64,000 nt of DNA from Acinetobacter baylyi DSM 14961 = CIP 107474 (GTDB lineage Bacteria; Pseudomonadota; Gammaproteobacteria; Pseudomonadales; Moraxellaceae), in the NCBI RefSeq assembly GCF_000368685.1, contig NZ_KB849628.1, forward strand, positions 919,907 through 983,906, in the 5' to 3' direction. Position 1 is the stretch's first letter, and every line of letters begins with the position of its first letter. The notes under the pieces are model-generated. The model worked only from the letters and a program-made list of their open reading frames with translations. It was not told where the DNA came from and did no database searches. Shown here one piece after another: positions 8,640 through 17,365 of the stretch. The position numbers and the translations under genes were made by a program.

Positions 8640-10463
8640 TTAATCCTTGCTTTTTCCCAGACGGCGCCAAACCATAAGGCTCAGCAATATAGAAATGGCT
8701 CCTAGCCCTATACTACCGCCGCCACCCAAATTAACGGTTTTATCTTCAAAAGTATTTGGTGGATTCTGAACAATACGTACTGGAATATCGATATATTTAC
8801 TATTGTTAGACGTACTGAAACGAGTTAATGTCGTGACGACTCTTATTTTAAATTCCTCTGTACCGTGCCAATTGCCATCAGGGGTATACACAACATTACC
8901 CTCTTGGTCGAGCGTAATTTTTCCTTTAGATGGTGTATTGGTTTGAATCACCTCTGCACATCCTACTTGCCATTCTTTGCCATCACTACGTTTACCCAAA
9001 ATTGCATCACAGGCGCTTGCAGGTACTAACTCTCCATCCGTCAACTGATCTCCAATTGAGAACTTCGCCACTTGACCATAAAAAATATCAGTTCCCACCA
9101 CACTGATAGACGATGTATCAATCACTAATTCAATTGCACCAAGATCACATAATTGGCTATTACTGCGTGTTTTACCTCGTTGATCAATCGACTCACATGC
9201 ACCTGTACCTGTGATTTGACCTCGATCAACAATCAGAGACTGACCTAATGTGCTATAACTCATTAAAAGTCGAGGCTTAAAGTATCCTAAAAACGCTTTC
9301 GTGGGGATACTGTATGGGCACAACAATCCATCAGCAGGTGCAAGATTACATTGTCCTTCTACACCAGTTCCTGCAAAAAGTTTGTTTGAGCCAATATTAA
9401 TATTCGGGTAGTTAGAATTCTTTGTGGCGCAGTCATTATTAACTAAATTATTTTGGACAATCGATTGATCATCTGCTGCAAAGGTACAGTTTTTTGCAGT
9501 TTGTAATACTTCGTCGTTAATTTGGCCATTCTCGACCACAATACTATTTGAAAGAAAGGCTTTACCTAATGGCGCACTAAAATAAACTCCGGCACTATTA
9601 CGCACAAGTGTCAGATTATTAAGCGTTTGTCCATCACGTAAGTTAATTAAATAGCCCGTATTACTAAAAATACTGTTATTTTTTAGTCCATAGGTTTGAG
9701 ATGTAAAAGCACTTGAAGCATCACTATCACTGAACTTATTTGCACTATAAAATAATGCTGGTGTACTTGCTCCTGTAACTTTATTGTCCCTAATCACCGA
9801 CTGTGAAACGATAAATTTTGGTAATTCACTATAAATAACAGCACCTTGAGTCGCATTATTATTTTGTAGCAAACTATTTTCAATGGTAACCACCCCATCA
9901 GATTTATCTGTATCAGATACCTGTGCGTTGTAGATGGCTCCTCCTTGATTAGCATAGCCATTTTTTAGGGTGACATACTCTAAATATAATGTTTCCTGAT
10001 TATAAATTAGTCCCCCCTGAGTAATTCCGCAGTCTTTAGCACACCCCTCAAGATTCACCTGAGAAAAAATCACATTAAATTGGGTATTATCTTTACTACC
10101 ATCCAAAATTCTGAAGAGTTGATCAGATCCTACCATTTTAATCGTGGCATTCTTGACACCTGGCTGATCGGTAATTGAAGCATCTGATATCGTTTGAATT
10201 TGAAGCGTCTTTTTAATCTCTATTTTATTTTTTAGTTCATACGTTTTATTTTGCTCAAGCGAAATAATAGGATTGGCACCTTTGCCACCACATCCATTGT
10301 ATCCTGCCTCTGGCATCCCTTGATTTACATATTCAACGGCCTCACGAAGTGAACAAAGATTATCGTCTTTGACATCATCTGTAGTGGTATTGACCGTGAT
10401 ATTGTCACAATAAGCATGTCCCGCAATGCATAGCAATCCAATGCCTAAGCCCCGCTTGAGCAT
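8640..10463 (-). CDS. Second CSLREA / GlyGly-CTERM secreted protein, 607 aa
   Basis: The architecture matches its downstream neighbour: a signal peptide (LGIGLLCIAGHAYC), a classic CSLREA motif (NLCSLREAVEYVNQ, about residues 36-49), beta-helix-like repeats with QGGAIYNA and GGLIYN units, a C-terminal Ig-like part (VYTPDGNWHGTEEFKIRV) and a GlyGly-CTERM tail (GGGGSIG, hydrophobic stretch, RRLGKSKD). The two genes are probably co-transcribed paralogues that have diverged strongly. The tail predicts inner-membrane anchoring, rhombosortase cleavage and display or release through type II secretion. Adhesion or polysaccharide binding would fit the fold but cannot be shown. Confidence 0.85.
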   Translation of the reverse strand: MLKRGLGIGLLCIAGHAYCDNITVNTTTDDVKDDNLCSLREAVEYVNQGMPEAGYNGCGGKGANPIISLEQNKTYELKNKIEIKKTLQIQTISDASITDQPGVKNATIKMVGSDQLFRILDGSKDNTQFNVIFSQVNLEGCAKDCGITQGGLIYNQETLYLEYVTLKNGYANQGGAIYNAQVSDTDKSDGVVTIENSLLQNNNATQGAVIYSELPKFIVSQSVIRDNKVTGASTPALFYSANKFSDSDASSAFTSQTYGLKNNSIFSNTGYLINLRDGQTLNNLTLVRNSAGVYFSAPLGKAFLSNSIVVENGQINDEVLQTAKNCTFAADDQSIVQNNLVNNDCATKNSNYPNINIGSNKLFAGTGVEGQCNLAPADGLLCPYSIPTKAFLGYFKPRLLMSYSTLGQSLIVDRGQITGTGACESIDQRGKTRSNSQLCDLGAIELVIDTSSISVVGTDIFYGQVAKFSIGDQLTDGELVPASACDAILGKRSDGKEWQVGCAEVIQTNTPSKGKITLDQEGNVVYTPDGNWHGTEEFKIRVVTTLTRFSTSNNSKYIDIPVRIVQNPPNTFEDKTVNLGGGGSIGLGAISILLSLMVWRRLGKSKD

Positions 10464-10577
10464 ATTTATCTCCTTAGCTTTCCATTTTTCATTATTTTTT
10501 TAAAGTTGTATTCATCCGAACAACTTTGAAATCTTTGCCTACTTTGTCACAGCTAGAGTAATTACTCAAGATTTAAT

Positions 10578-11285
10578 TTACTGCCGATATTCATCAATCA
10601 GTGCATAAATCTGACGCAAAGTTGCGTTGGATAATTTGGTTTTCTCACCCTTTAATAATTTTTCAAGCTGTGCAATGGTTTTGAGTAGTAAAGACGCTTG
10701 ATGCGGACCATGCAATAGCAGATAGTCAAGAATTTGCGGATCAAATTGCAAACCGCGACGTGACATGGTGGAAAGAATTAACGCCTGACGGTCTGCAAAT
10801 AAACTACCATTGGGAAGTTTTACACTGACTGCCTGAGTCAGACGAGACTGTAAATCTGGTAATTCCAACCGTAACTCTATAGGAGCAACACGTGATGAAA
10901 ATACCAGTTGTCCGCCCACTTCATTATTATAATTAATTAAATGAAAAACTGCTTTTTGCCAGTGAGGCACCCCACTAATCGCTTCAATATCATCTAATGC
11001 AACTAGATCATAGCGTTCTAAAGAAGTAATTGCTTCAATGGGCGCATCTAAAAGCTCTAATAAAGAGACCTTGATGGCAGATTTGCCAATTTCCAGATAA
11101 GAATCACAAATCGCTGAAAGCAGGTGGCTTTTACCAGATCCTGCTCCACCATAAATATAGAAACGATTCATTAAACCAGCATGCAACTGGCGAACAGCAT
11201 CAACCACATGTCCCCAGCCTGGCCCTGAAAAATCGCTAATGCGGGCATCAAGCTGAGGTTCAATATCCAACTGTAGTTGACGCAT
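10578..11285 (-). CDS. hda: Hda-type DnaA regulatory inactivator
   Basis: This 235-residue AAA+ protein of the DnaA family stimulates ATP hydrolysis on DnaA when bound to the sliding clamp, limiting re-initiation. The extreme N-terminus carries a clamp-binding motif (QLQLDI, residues 3-8). Walker A is GGAGSGKSH (46-54) and Walker B LVALDDI (94-100). Sensor-like residues appear later (FSSRVAP; RGLQFDPQIL). There is no DNA-binding domain IV, which separates it from DnaA. It lies 20 bp downstream of the PerM-type permease on the same strand, a common gammaproteobacterial pairing. Confidence 0.93.
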   Translation of the reverse strand: MRQLQLDIEPQLDARISDFSGPGWGHVVDAVRQLHAGLMNRFYIYGGAGSGKSHLLSAICDSYLEIGKSAIKVSLLELLDAPIEAITSLERYDLVALDDIEAISGVPHWQKAVFHLINYNNEVGGQLVFSSRVAPIELRLELPDLQSRLTQAVSVKLPNGSLFADRQALILSTMSRRGLQFDPQILDYLLLHGPHQASLLLKTIAQLEKLLKGEKTKLSNATLRQIYALIDEYRQ

Positions 11286-11305
11286 AAATGTAATAGACCT
11301 TCGAG

Positions 11306-12496
11306 TTACTTCCGATCATTATCAATCGACGTATCAGTATCTTGCGGGTTTTTCACTTCAATATCAAGATCAAGATTTTCAGTTTCGATACTGATATGCT
11401 CACCATTGCCAGTCGAAACCACCGTCGCTGTTCCTGCATACATCTGTGTATGTTCGTAAGCTTCCCTTAAATGTCGAAGTAACACGACAATCACTGCAGC
11501 AACAGGCAATGCAATCAACATTCCAAGGAATCCAGCAAGCTGTGCGCCTGCTAAAACTGCAAAAACCACCGCTACAGGAGACAAACCAATTTTATCACCA
11601 AGCAAAAATGGCTGAAGAATATAGCCTTCGACAGCCTGTCCAATCATAAACACCACACCCACCAAGGCGAGCTGCATCCAGTCTACACCAAACTGAAAAA
11701 CCGTGGCGATGACGGCAGCGATTATGCCCACAGCAAAACCGAGATAAGGAATAATGCTGGCGAGTCCCGCCACCATCCCGATAATCAGGCCAACTTCAAG
11801 ACCAATCAACTGAAGACCTACGGCATATACAATACCTAATAGTAACATGACCAGAAACTGTCCCTTAACGAAGGCACCGAGCACGCTGTGACATTCATAC
11901 ACAATACGTAAAGTACTTTCTTCGTAAGGCCGAGGAATCAAACGACGTAAACTGTTCAACATCCGATCCCAATCAAGTAAAAAATAGAATGAGATAATCG
12001 GAATAAGCACAATTGTGCCCCCAATCTGGATAAAGTTCAGACCAGACTGTGCCAAACGTAGCGCCATGGTTTGAATACTATCTGCACTGTAATTGGTCTG
12101 GATGTATTCCATGACTACAGTTGAAATTTGATCGGTGTCAATTTCCATGCGTTCTACGTTGAAGGTATGCGACACCCATGGCAAGAAAGTCGCATTAACC
12201 CAATGAATACCACTTGGAATACTGTCACGGGCATACATAAGCTGTTGCCATACTAGCGGCACCACATACCACATGGCCCAAGTCAGTAAAACACCAATAC
12301 CAATAAATACGATACTAATCGAAAGCCAACGCGGCAAACCGATTTTTGAAAGTTTTTCTACCAGTGGACTAAACAGATAAGCAATTAAGAAAGCACCAAC
12401 AAATGGAATGACCACGGGCTTGAGTAAATATAATACCCAAAGTAGAAGTGCTATACCTGCTAGGATGAAGACGCGACGAAGCATACGATCTTGCAT
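11306..12496 (-). CDS. AI-2E/PerM-family membrane protein
   Basis: This 396-residue polytopic protein is of the AI-2E transporter (UPF0118/PerM) family. It has two N-terminal membrane segments, a soluble loop of about 90 residues, then several hydrophobic segments including the conserved LIPIISFYFLLDWDR and the GLASIIPYLGF region. ATG 12496 (MQDRMLRR) is preferred over an ATG 21 codons upstream because an AAGG precedes it and the membrane helix begins soon after. Members have been linked to autoinducer-2 export or Na+/H+ antiport, and the substrate here is not predictable. The acidic C-terminal tail is poorly conserved. It is divergent from purM and co-directional with hda. Confidence 0.88.
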   Translation of the reverse strand: MQDRMLRRVFILAGIALLLWVLYLLKPVVIPFVGAFLIAYLFSPLVEKLSKIGLPRWLSISIVFIGIGVLLTWAMWYVVPLVWQQLMYARDSIPSGIHWVNATFLPWVSHTFNVERMEIDTDQISTVVMEYIQTNYSADSIQTMALRLAQSGLNFIQIGGTIVLIPIISFYFLLDWDRMLNSLRRLIPRPYEESTLRIVYECHSVLGAFVKGQFLVMLLLGIVYAVGLQLIGLEVGLIIGMVAGLASIIPYLGFAVGIIAAVIATVFQFGVDWMQLALVGVVFMIGQAVEGYILQPFLLGDKIGLSPVAVVFAVLAGAQLAGFLGMLIALPVAAVIVVLLRHLREAYEHTQMYAGTATVVSTGNGEHISIETENLDLDIEVKNPQDTDTSIDNDRK

Positions 12497-12599
12497 AAAT
12501 TCTAGCCTTTTTCTAATGTATTCGTTATAGATGCAAAAATATTTAAATAAAGATAGCATTTTCGGTCATAAATACCATAAGAGTTTCGTATATTCAGGT

Positions 12600-12605
12600 T
12601 ATAAT
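12600..12605 (+). promoter_or_regulatory. Likely -10 element of purM
   Basis: A perfect TATAAT lies 26 bp before the purM ATG. The -35 region (12577-12582, ATAAGA) is weak. A GGAG ribosome site follows at a suitable distance. Confidence 0.5.
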
Positions 12606-12630
12606 CTGCCGCCAATGCGGAGACTTCACT

Positions 12631-13701
12631 ATGAGCAACTCAACTTCTACCCCTAATACTGGTTTAAGCTATAAAGATGCGGGTGTCGACATTGAAGCGG
12701 GCGACGCGCTAGTCGATCGTATCAAGTCGGTAGCTAAACGTACTACTCGTCCTGAAGTAATGGGCGGTCTTGGTGGCTTTGGCGCACTTTGTAAAATTCC
12801 TAAAGGCTATGAAGAGCCAGTTCTGGTTTCTGGAACAGATGGTGTAGGGACTAAATTACGTTTAGCACTTAACCTTAACCGTCACGACACCATTGGTCAG
12901 GATTTAGTTGCCATGTGTGTAAACGATCTTCTGGTATGTGGTGCTGAACCATTATTTTTCCTTGATTATTATGCAACAGGTCATTTAAATGTCGATGTTG
13001 CAGCCAATGTTGTAACAGGTATTGGTAAAGGATGTGAGCTTGCTGGTTGTGCGCTTGTTGGTGGTGAAACTGCCGAAATGCCAGGTATGTATGAAGGCGA
13101 AGATTACGACTTGGCTGGTTTTGCAGTAGGTGTGGTTGAGCAAAGTAAAATCATTGATGGCTCTAAAGTCAAAGCGGGTGATGTTTTAATTGGGGTTGCT
13201 TCGAGTGGTGCTCACTCAAATGGTTACTCATTACTCCGTAAAATTCTTGATGTTAAAAATGTAGATTTAACCCAGGAAATTGATGGTCGTTCTTTGGCAG
13301 ATGCTGCAATGGAACCAACACGTATTTATGTGAAACCTGTACTTGAACTTTGCAAACAAGTCGATGTACATGCAATGGCGCATATTACTGGTGGCGGTTT
13401 ACCAGGCAACTTGCCGCGTGTTTTACCAAATGGTGCACAAGCTGTGATTGATGAAGCATCATGGGAATGGCCTGAATTGTTCAAACTTTTACAGCGTGAA
13501 GGCGGTGTAGAGCAATTTGAAATGTACCGTACCTTTAACTGTGGTGTTGGTATGGTCATTGCAGTTGATGCAGCAGATGCAGACAAAACAATTCAAGTGC
13601 TCAATGCTCAAGGTGAAAAATCTTGGAAAATTGGTCATATTCAAGATAATGCTGAATCTATTGAAGGTGCAGACGAAAAAATTCGTGTGATCTTTGCATG
13701 A
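12631..13701 (+). CDS. purM: Phosphoribosylformylglycinamidine cyclo-ligase (AIR synthase)
   Basis: PurM closes the imidazole ring in de novo purine synthesis, using ATP to make aminoimidazole ribotide. The 356-residue protein has family signatures: [13 protein letters not shown] near the N-terminus, [14 protein letters not shown] near residue 68, [18 protein letters not shown] near 98-115, [11 protein letters not shown] near 148 and the C-terminal [16 protein letters not shown]. Its last four bases overlap the purN start (ATGA), so the two enzymes are co-translated. The start follows a GGAG. Confidence 0.97.
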   Translation: MSNSTSTPNTGLSYKDAGVDIEAGDALVDRIKSVAKRTTRPEVMGGLGGFGALCKIPKGYEEPVLVSGTDGVGTKLRLALNLNRHDTIGQDLVAMCVNDLLVCGAEPLFFLDYYATGHLNVDVAANVVTGIGKGCELAGCALVGGETAEMPGMYEGEDYDLAGFAVGVVEQSKIIDGSKVKAGDVLIGVASSGAHSNGYSLLRKILDVKNVDLTQEIDGRSLADAAMEPTRIYVKPVLELCKQVDVHAMAHITGGGLPGNLPRVLPNGAQAVIDEASWEWPELFKLLQREGGVEQFEMYRTFNCGVGMVIAVDAADADKTIQVLNAQGEKSWKIGHIQDNAESIEGADEKIRVIFA

Positions 13702-14327
13702 TAAAAATTGCGGTACTTGTTTCTGGAAATGGTAGTAATTTACAAGCCCTGATAGATGCCAATCTGTCAGGCAGCATAGTCGGTGTTATTTCCAACAAAC
13801 CTGATGCGTATGCTTTAAAACGTGCGGAACAAGCCAACATCCAAACCAAAGTGATTGAGCATAAAACGTATCCTACTCGTGAGCTGTTTGATGATGCGAT
13901 GCATCAGCAACTCATTGAATGGAATATTGATTTGGTTGTGCTTGCTGGTTTTATGCGAATTTTAAGTGAAAAGTTTGTAAGGCAGTGGCAAGGGAAAATG
14001 ATTAATATCCATCCTTCTCTGCTCCCACTTTACAAAGGTATGCATACTCATCAGCGCGTTTTAAATACTGGTGATGTTTATCATGGCTGTACAGTTCACT
14101 ACGTGACAGCAGAGTTGGATGCTGGTCCTTCGCTATTACAAGGTGTGCTAAAAGTTGAGCAACACGATACAGTGGCTACTTTAGCAAATCGGATCCACGA
14201 ACTGGAACATGTCATTTATCCTCAAGTGGTTGAGTGGATCTGTACCAATATAATCCAGTATCAGTCAGATCAGGTATTATTAAAAGGTAAGCCTTTACTC
14301 AAGCCGTTACAGTTCTGTCAGATTTAA
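13698..14327 (+). CDS. purN: Phosphoribosylglycinamide formyltransferase
   Basis: PurN transfers a formyl group from 10-formyl-tetrahydrofolate to GAR, the third step of purine synthesis. The 209-residue protein has the N-terminal phosphate site [15 protein letters not shown], the catalytic Asn and His in [17 protein letters not shown] (about residues 103-119) and the catalytic Asp in [12 protein letters not shown]. Length matches the family. It is coupled to purM by a 4-bp overlap and followed by a strong terminator. Confidence 0.97.
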   Translation: MIKIAVLVSGNGSNLQALIDANLSGSIVGVISNKPDAYALKRAEQANIQTKVIEHKTYPTRELFDDAMHQQLIEWNIDLVVLAGFMRILSEKFVRQWQGKMINIHPSLLPLYKGMHTHQRVLNTGDVYHGCTVHYVTAELDAGPSLLQGVLKVEQHDTVATLANRIHELEHVIYPQVVEWICTNIIQYQSDQVLLKGKPLLKPLQFCQI

Positions 14328-14347
14328 AAATCAACCCAATATGTCAT

Positions 14348-14379
14348 AAAAAAGCGCGCCATCCAGGCGCGCTTTTTTA
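14348..14379. terminator. Bidirectional terminator after purMN
   Basis: A GC-rich 13-bp stem (GCGCGCC / GGCGCGC core with A- and T-run flanks) around a five-base loop serves purN and the convergent hydrolase gene at 14387. Confidence 0.93.
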
Positions 14380-14386
14380 TGTCTAT

Positions 14387-15190
14387 TTATGCTCGAATCA
14401 ACTTCTGAATCTGATTTACAGTTTCCTGCGGATGTTCAAGGGGAAACATATGCCCACCTTCCACCACAGTAAAAGGAATACCAAGCTTCTTTTTCGCTTT
14501 TTGAGGAATACCGCGCTTTAGAAAATCACTTTGCGCTCCCACAACTAAATCAATTGGAACACTACAAGCACGATGCAATGTCAGCCACCACCACGAAGGA
14601 TTGGTCCGAAAAAGCATGACTTCATCATTTTTAGGAATAGTCAGCGTCACGCCACCGCGTACAGCATCATCAGTCAATGCATAATCGATATAAGCCTGAA
14701 AACAATCTTCATCAAAGTTTTTATAAAACCCTTTTGATCGAAGCAGTTCATAGGCTTGCTGACGAGATTCCCAATGATCACGACGATGCGCTGAGAGTCC
14801 TGCTGGGGTCATGCGATCCACTGTTTTTGGACTCAAATGTTTGGCAAGATGCAAACCCAATGAGTGTATTCCAAGAATCAAAGGAGGATCGAGCATAATT
14901 ACCTGAGAAAATAGCTCAGGTCTTTTGTAGCTTGCCATCATGGTCAGTACAGACCCAAGAGAATGCCCCAATCCAATCACTTGACGCCCACCTGCTTGAC
15001 GCACAATGCTATCAATGATCTGATCGACCAGATGAGGCCAATGATCTGTGACTGGATAACGTTTATCTGGCCCAATCAATGGTACATAAATGACCTCATA
15101 CTGATCGCTTAATTGATCAAAGAGCTTTTGGTATACTTTGGACGGTACACCATTGGCATGCGCAAAATGAATGATCGGTTTATTCTGCAT
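14387..15190 (-). CDS. Alpha/beta hydrolase
   Basis: This 267-residue serine hydrolase has the nucleophile elbow GHSLGS (Ser77 in LGLGHSLGSVL-like context), an oxyanion region near the N-terminus (HFAHANGVPSKVY) and a C-terminal catalytic His in EGGHMFPLEHP. The acid is probably an Asp around residue 216 (VVGAQSDFL). It has no signal peptide, so it should be cytoplasmic. The substrate is unknown; carboxylesterase or lipase-like activity is the default expectation. It lies 11 bp downstream of the peptidase gene on the same strand and may be co-transcribed with it. Confidence 0.85.
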   Translation of the reverse strand: MQNKPIIHFAHANGVPSKVYQKLFDQLSDQYEVIYVPLIGPDKRYPVTDHWPHLVDQIIDSIVRQAGGRQVIGLGHSLGSVLTMMASYKRPELFSQVIMLDPPLILGIHSLGLHLAKHLSPKTVDRMTPAGLSAHRRDHWESRQQAYELLRSKGFYKNFDEDCFQAYIDYALTDDAVRGGVTLTIPKNDEVMLFRTNPSWWWLTLHRACSVPIDLVVGAQSDFLKRGIPQKAKKKLGIPFTVVEGGHMFPLEHPQETVNQIQKLIRA

Positions 15191-15201
15191 AGCGTTTAGA
15201 T

Positions 15202-16218
15202 CTACTGTAATTTAGCCTGTTGTTCAGTTTTTAATTGTTGAGAAACAGACTGACTGATCCCCTGCCCCAACTCTGATCCCATTTTTCCTAAAATAGACTC
15301 AAATGGGCTACGCTCAATGGTATAGTTCACTTTATTTTCAACTTTAAGCTCGCGCATCAAGGTATCCAAATTACCTGTACGGTCAGCCACACCCAGTTGG
15401 ATGGCTTGCTCGCCTGTCCAGAATAAACCTGAAAAAATAGCTGGGTCGTTCGATTTTAAACGTGTACCACGCCCTTCTTTTACCGCGTTAATAAAATGAG
15501 CATGCACATTATCCAGTACAGACTGAATGTGTTCACGTTGAGCAGGATTAACCGGTTTTGTCATACTCAAGATATCTTTATTTGAGCCTGAAGTCAGTGT
15601 ACGGTCTTCAATTCCTAATTTTTGCGCCAATCCAGTGATGCCATAATTCGGCATAATCACACCAATAGAACCCACCAAACTTGATGGATTGACAATAATT
15701 TCATCAGCCGCAGAAGCAATATAGTACGCACCTGAAGCGCCCATATCACCAATTACAGCATAGACTTTCTTGTCTGGATGCTGTTTTTTCAGATAACGAA
15801 TTTCTTGCCAGATTTCATCAGATTGAACAGGTGATCCACCTGGTGAATTAATATTCAAGGCGACAGCTTTACTATTTTTTGCTTCAAATGCTCGTTCAAG
15901 TGCTTTGTTGGTGTCTTCACTATTGACCGACTGATTACTCGAGTCAATCGTTCCAATAATATTAACGACAGCAAGATGCGCGGTTGAACTTGATGTACCA
16001 CCAGAGCTTTCAGACGTTGTACAGCCACGGCCCAACAATACAAAAACGAATAACAAATAAAGAAAGGTCAAAAATTTGAAGAAAATTCCCCAACGTCTAG
16101 TACGACGTTGTTCCTCGACAGAGGCCAAAACAGCTTTCTCTAAAATCTGCCATTCCTGACCAGTTTTATTATTACTATTTTGCACTTCATTTTGTGGTTT
16201 AGGTGGCCAATCTGACAT
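15202..16218 (-). CDS. sppA: S49-family signal peptide peptidase (SppA 36K type)
   Basis: This inner-membrane serine-lysine protease degrades cleaved signal peptides. One transmembrane segment (about residues 46-63, FFKFLTFLYLLFVFVLLG) anchors a periplasmic catalytic domain. The Ser nucleophile lies in GDMGASGAYYIASAA (Ser162) and the probable general-base Lys is Lys214 (TSGSNKDIL). INSPGGSPVQSDEI and LVGSIGVIMP are conserved substrate-groove motifs. The 338-residue length fits the short single-domain form rather than the long E. coli SppA. Confidence 0.92.
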   Translation of the reverse strand: MSDWPPKPQNEVQNSNNKTGQEWQILEKAVLASVEEQRRTRRWGIFFKFLTFLYLLFVFVLLGRGCTTSESSGGTSSSTAHLAVVNIIGTIDSSNQSVNSEDTNKALERAFEAKNSKAVALNINSPGGSPVQSDEIWQEIRYLKKQHPDKKVYAVIGDMGASGAYYIASAADEIIVNPSSLVGSIGVIMPNYGITGLAQKLGIEDRTLTSGSNKDILSMTKPVNPAQREHIQSVLDNVHAHFINAVKEGRGTRLKSNDPAIFSGLFWTGEQAIQLGVADRTGNLDTLMRELKVENKVNYTIERSPFESILGKMGSELGQGISQSVSQQLKTEQQAKLQ

Positions 16219-16351
16219 AAAAAATAACCCAAAAAGTTAAAAACACTGCCATTATATACACTGAATCGGTAAAAACTGTTTAATCGTTATAATTTAACTT
16301 ATAATATTTTTATCCGATAAGCCCCTGTTCTTGATTCTAAGCACTTTTATA

Positions 16352-17365
16352 ATGACGACATCTGATTCACGCAGCTTTATGTATCGTTTGCTTAAGTTTA
16401 TTAGCCGACAACCTATTCAGCTTTCACGTTTATTTGCACGTATGCTTGCAGGCTTGGTGAATACGCTCAAACTCACAAAAACATCCAGAACAATTCAACT
16501 TAATCTTAAAATTACGCTGCCCTATCTAAATGACCAACAACGAGAACGTATTATCCAAAATGCGATTCGTAACGAACTCACCTCTTACATGGAGTTTTTC
16601 AGTATCTGGGGTTCATCCAATCAAAAGAATATCTCTCGCATTCATCATGTAGAAGGTGCAGATTTTTTTCATCAGGCTATTGCCGAAAATAAAGGTATCG
16701 TTCTCATTGTTCCACATTTTGGAACATGGGAAATCATGAATGCTTGGTGCGCTCAATATACCGACATGACAATTTTGTATAAACCTGTCAAAGATAAAGA
16801 TGCCGATCGTTTTGTACGTGAAGCAAGAAGCCGAGAGCAGGCTAAACTGGTTCCAACAGATGAAAGTGGCGTTCGTCAGATTTTTAAGGCGCTTAAGCAA
16901 GGTGGAACCACCGTGATCTTGCCTGATCATACCCCGAATGTAGGCGGTGAAATGGTTGATTATTTTGGCATTCCCCTCGCATCAAGTAATCTCAGCGCTA
17001 AATTGATTCAAAAAACCAAGGCAAAAGCTCTTTTTTTATATGCTATTCGCAATGAAAATCATGGTTTTGATATGTTTATTGAACCCATGGATCCTGCGAT
17101 TTATCAAGGTACAGATCATGATGGCACACTGGTGATTCATCATGCCATTGAAGACCTCATCAGAAAATATCCAGATCATTACCACTGGAGTTATAAACGT
17201 TTCAAAGCCAATCCTGAACTAGATAATCTATACACGCTCAATGAAGAAGATGCTTTAGCCAATGTAGAACAGGTACGTCAAGCCAACAGAGAGCGTCTTA
17301 ACGCTGCAACCACTTATACGACTGACGATAAAATTCTGTCTGCTCATTCCCTGAATCAAACTTAA
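16352..17365 (+). CDS. LpxL/LpxM-family lipid A acyltransferase
   Basis: This membrane-associated acyltransferase adds a secondary acyl chain to lipid A or a precursor. The HX4E catalytic motif is at His122-Glu127 (PHFGTWEIMN), followed by the acceptor-binding YKPVKDKDADRFVREARSR and the conserved ILPDHTPNVGGEMVDYFG. The start is uncertain: ATG 16352 is chosen, but ATG 16379 (MYRLLKF) and a TTG at 16331 share the frame and none has a good ribosome site. The last 68 bp overlap the 3' end of the convergent comEC. Which acyl position it serves cannot be told. Confidence 0.9.
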   Translation: MTTSDSRSFMYRLLKFISRQPIQLSRLFARMLAGLVNTLKLTKTSRTIQLNLKITLPYLNDQQRERIIQNAIRNELTSYMEFFSIWGSSNQKNISRIHHVEGADFFHQAIAENKGIVLIVPHFGTWEIMNAWCAQYTDMTILYKPVKDKDADRFVREARSREQAKLVPTDESGVRQIFKALKQGGTTVILPDHTPNVGGEMVDYFGIPLASSNLSAKLIQKTKAKALFLYAIRNENHGFDMFIEPMDPAIYQGTDHDGTLVIHHAIEDLIRKYPDHYHWSYKRFKANPELDNLYTLNEEDALANVEQVRQANRERLNAATTYTTDDKILSAHSLNQT

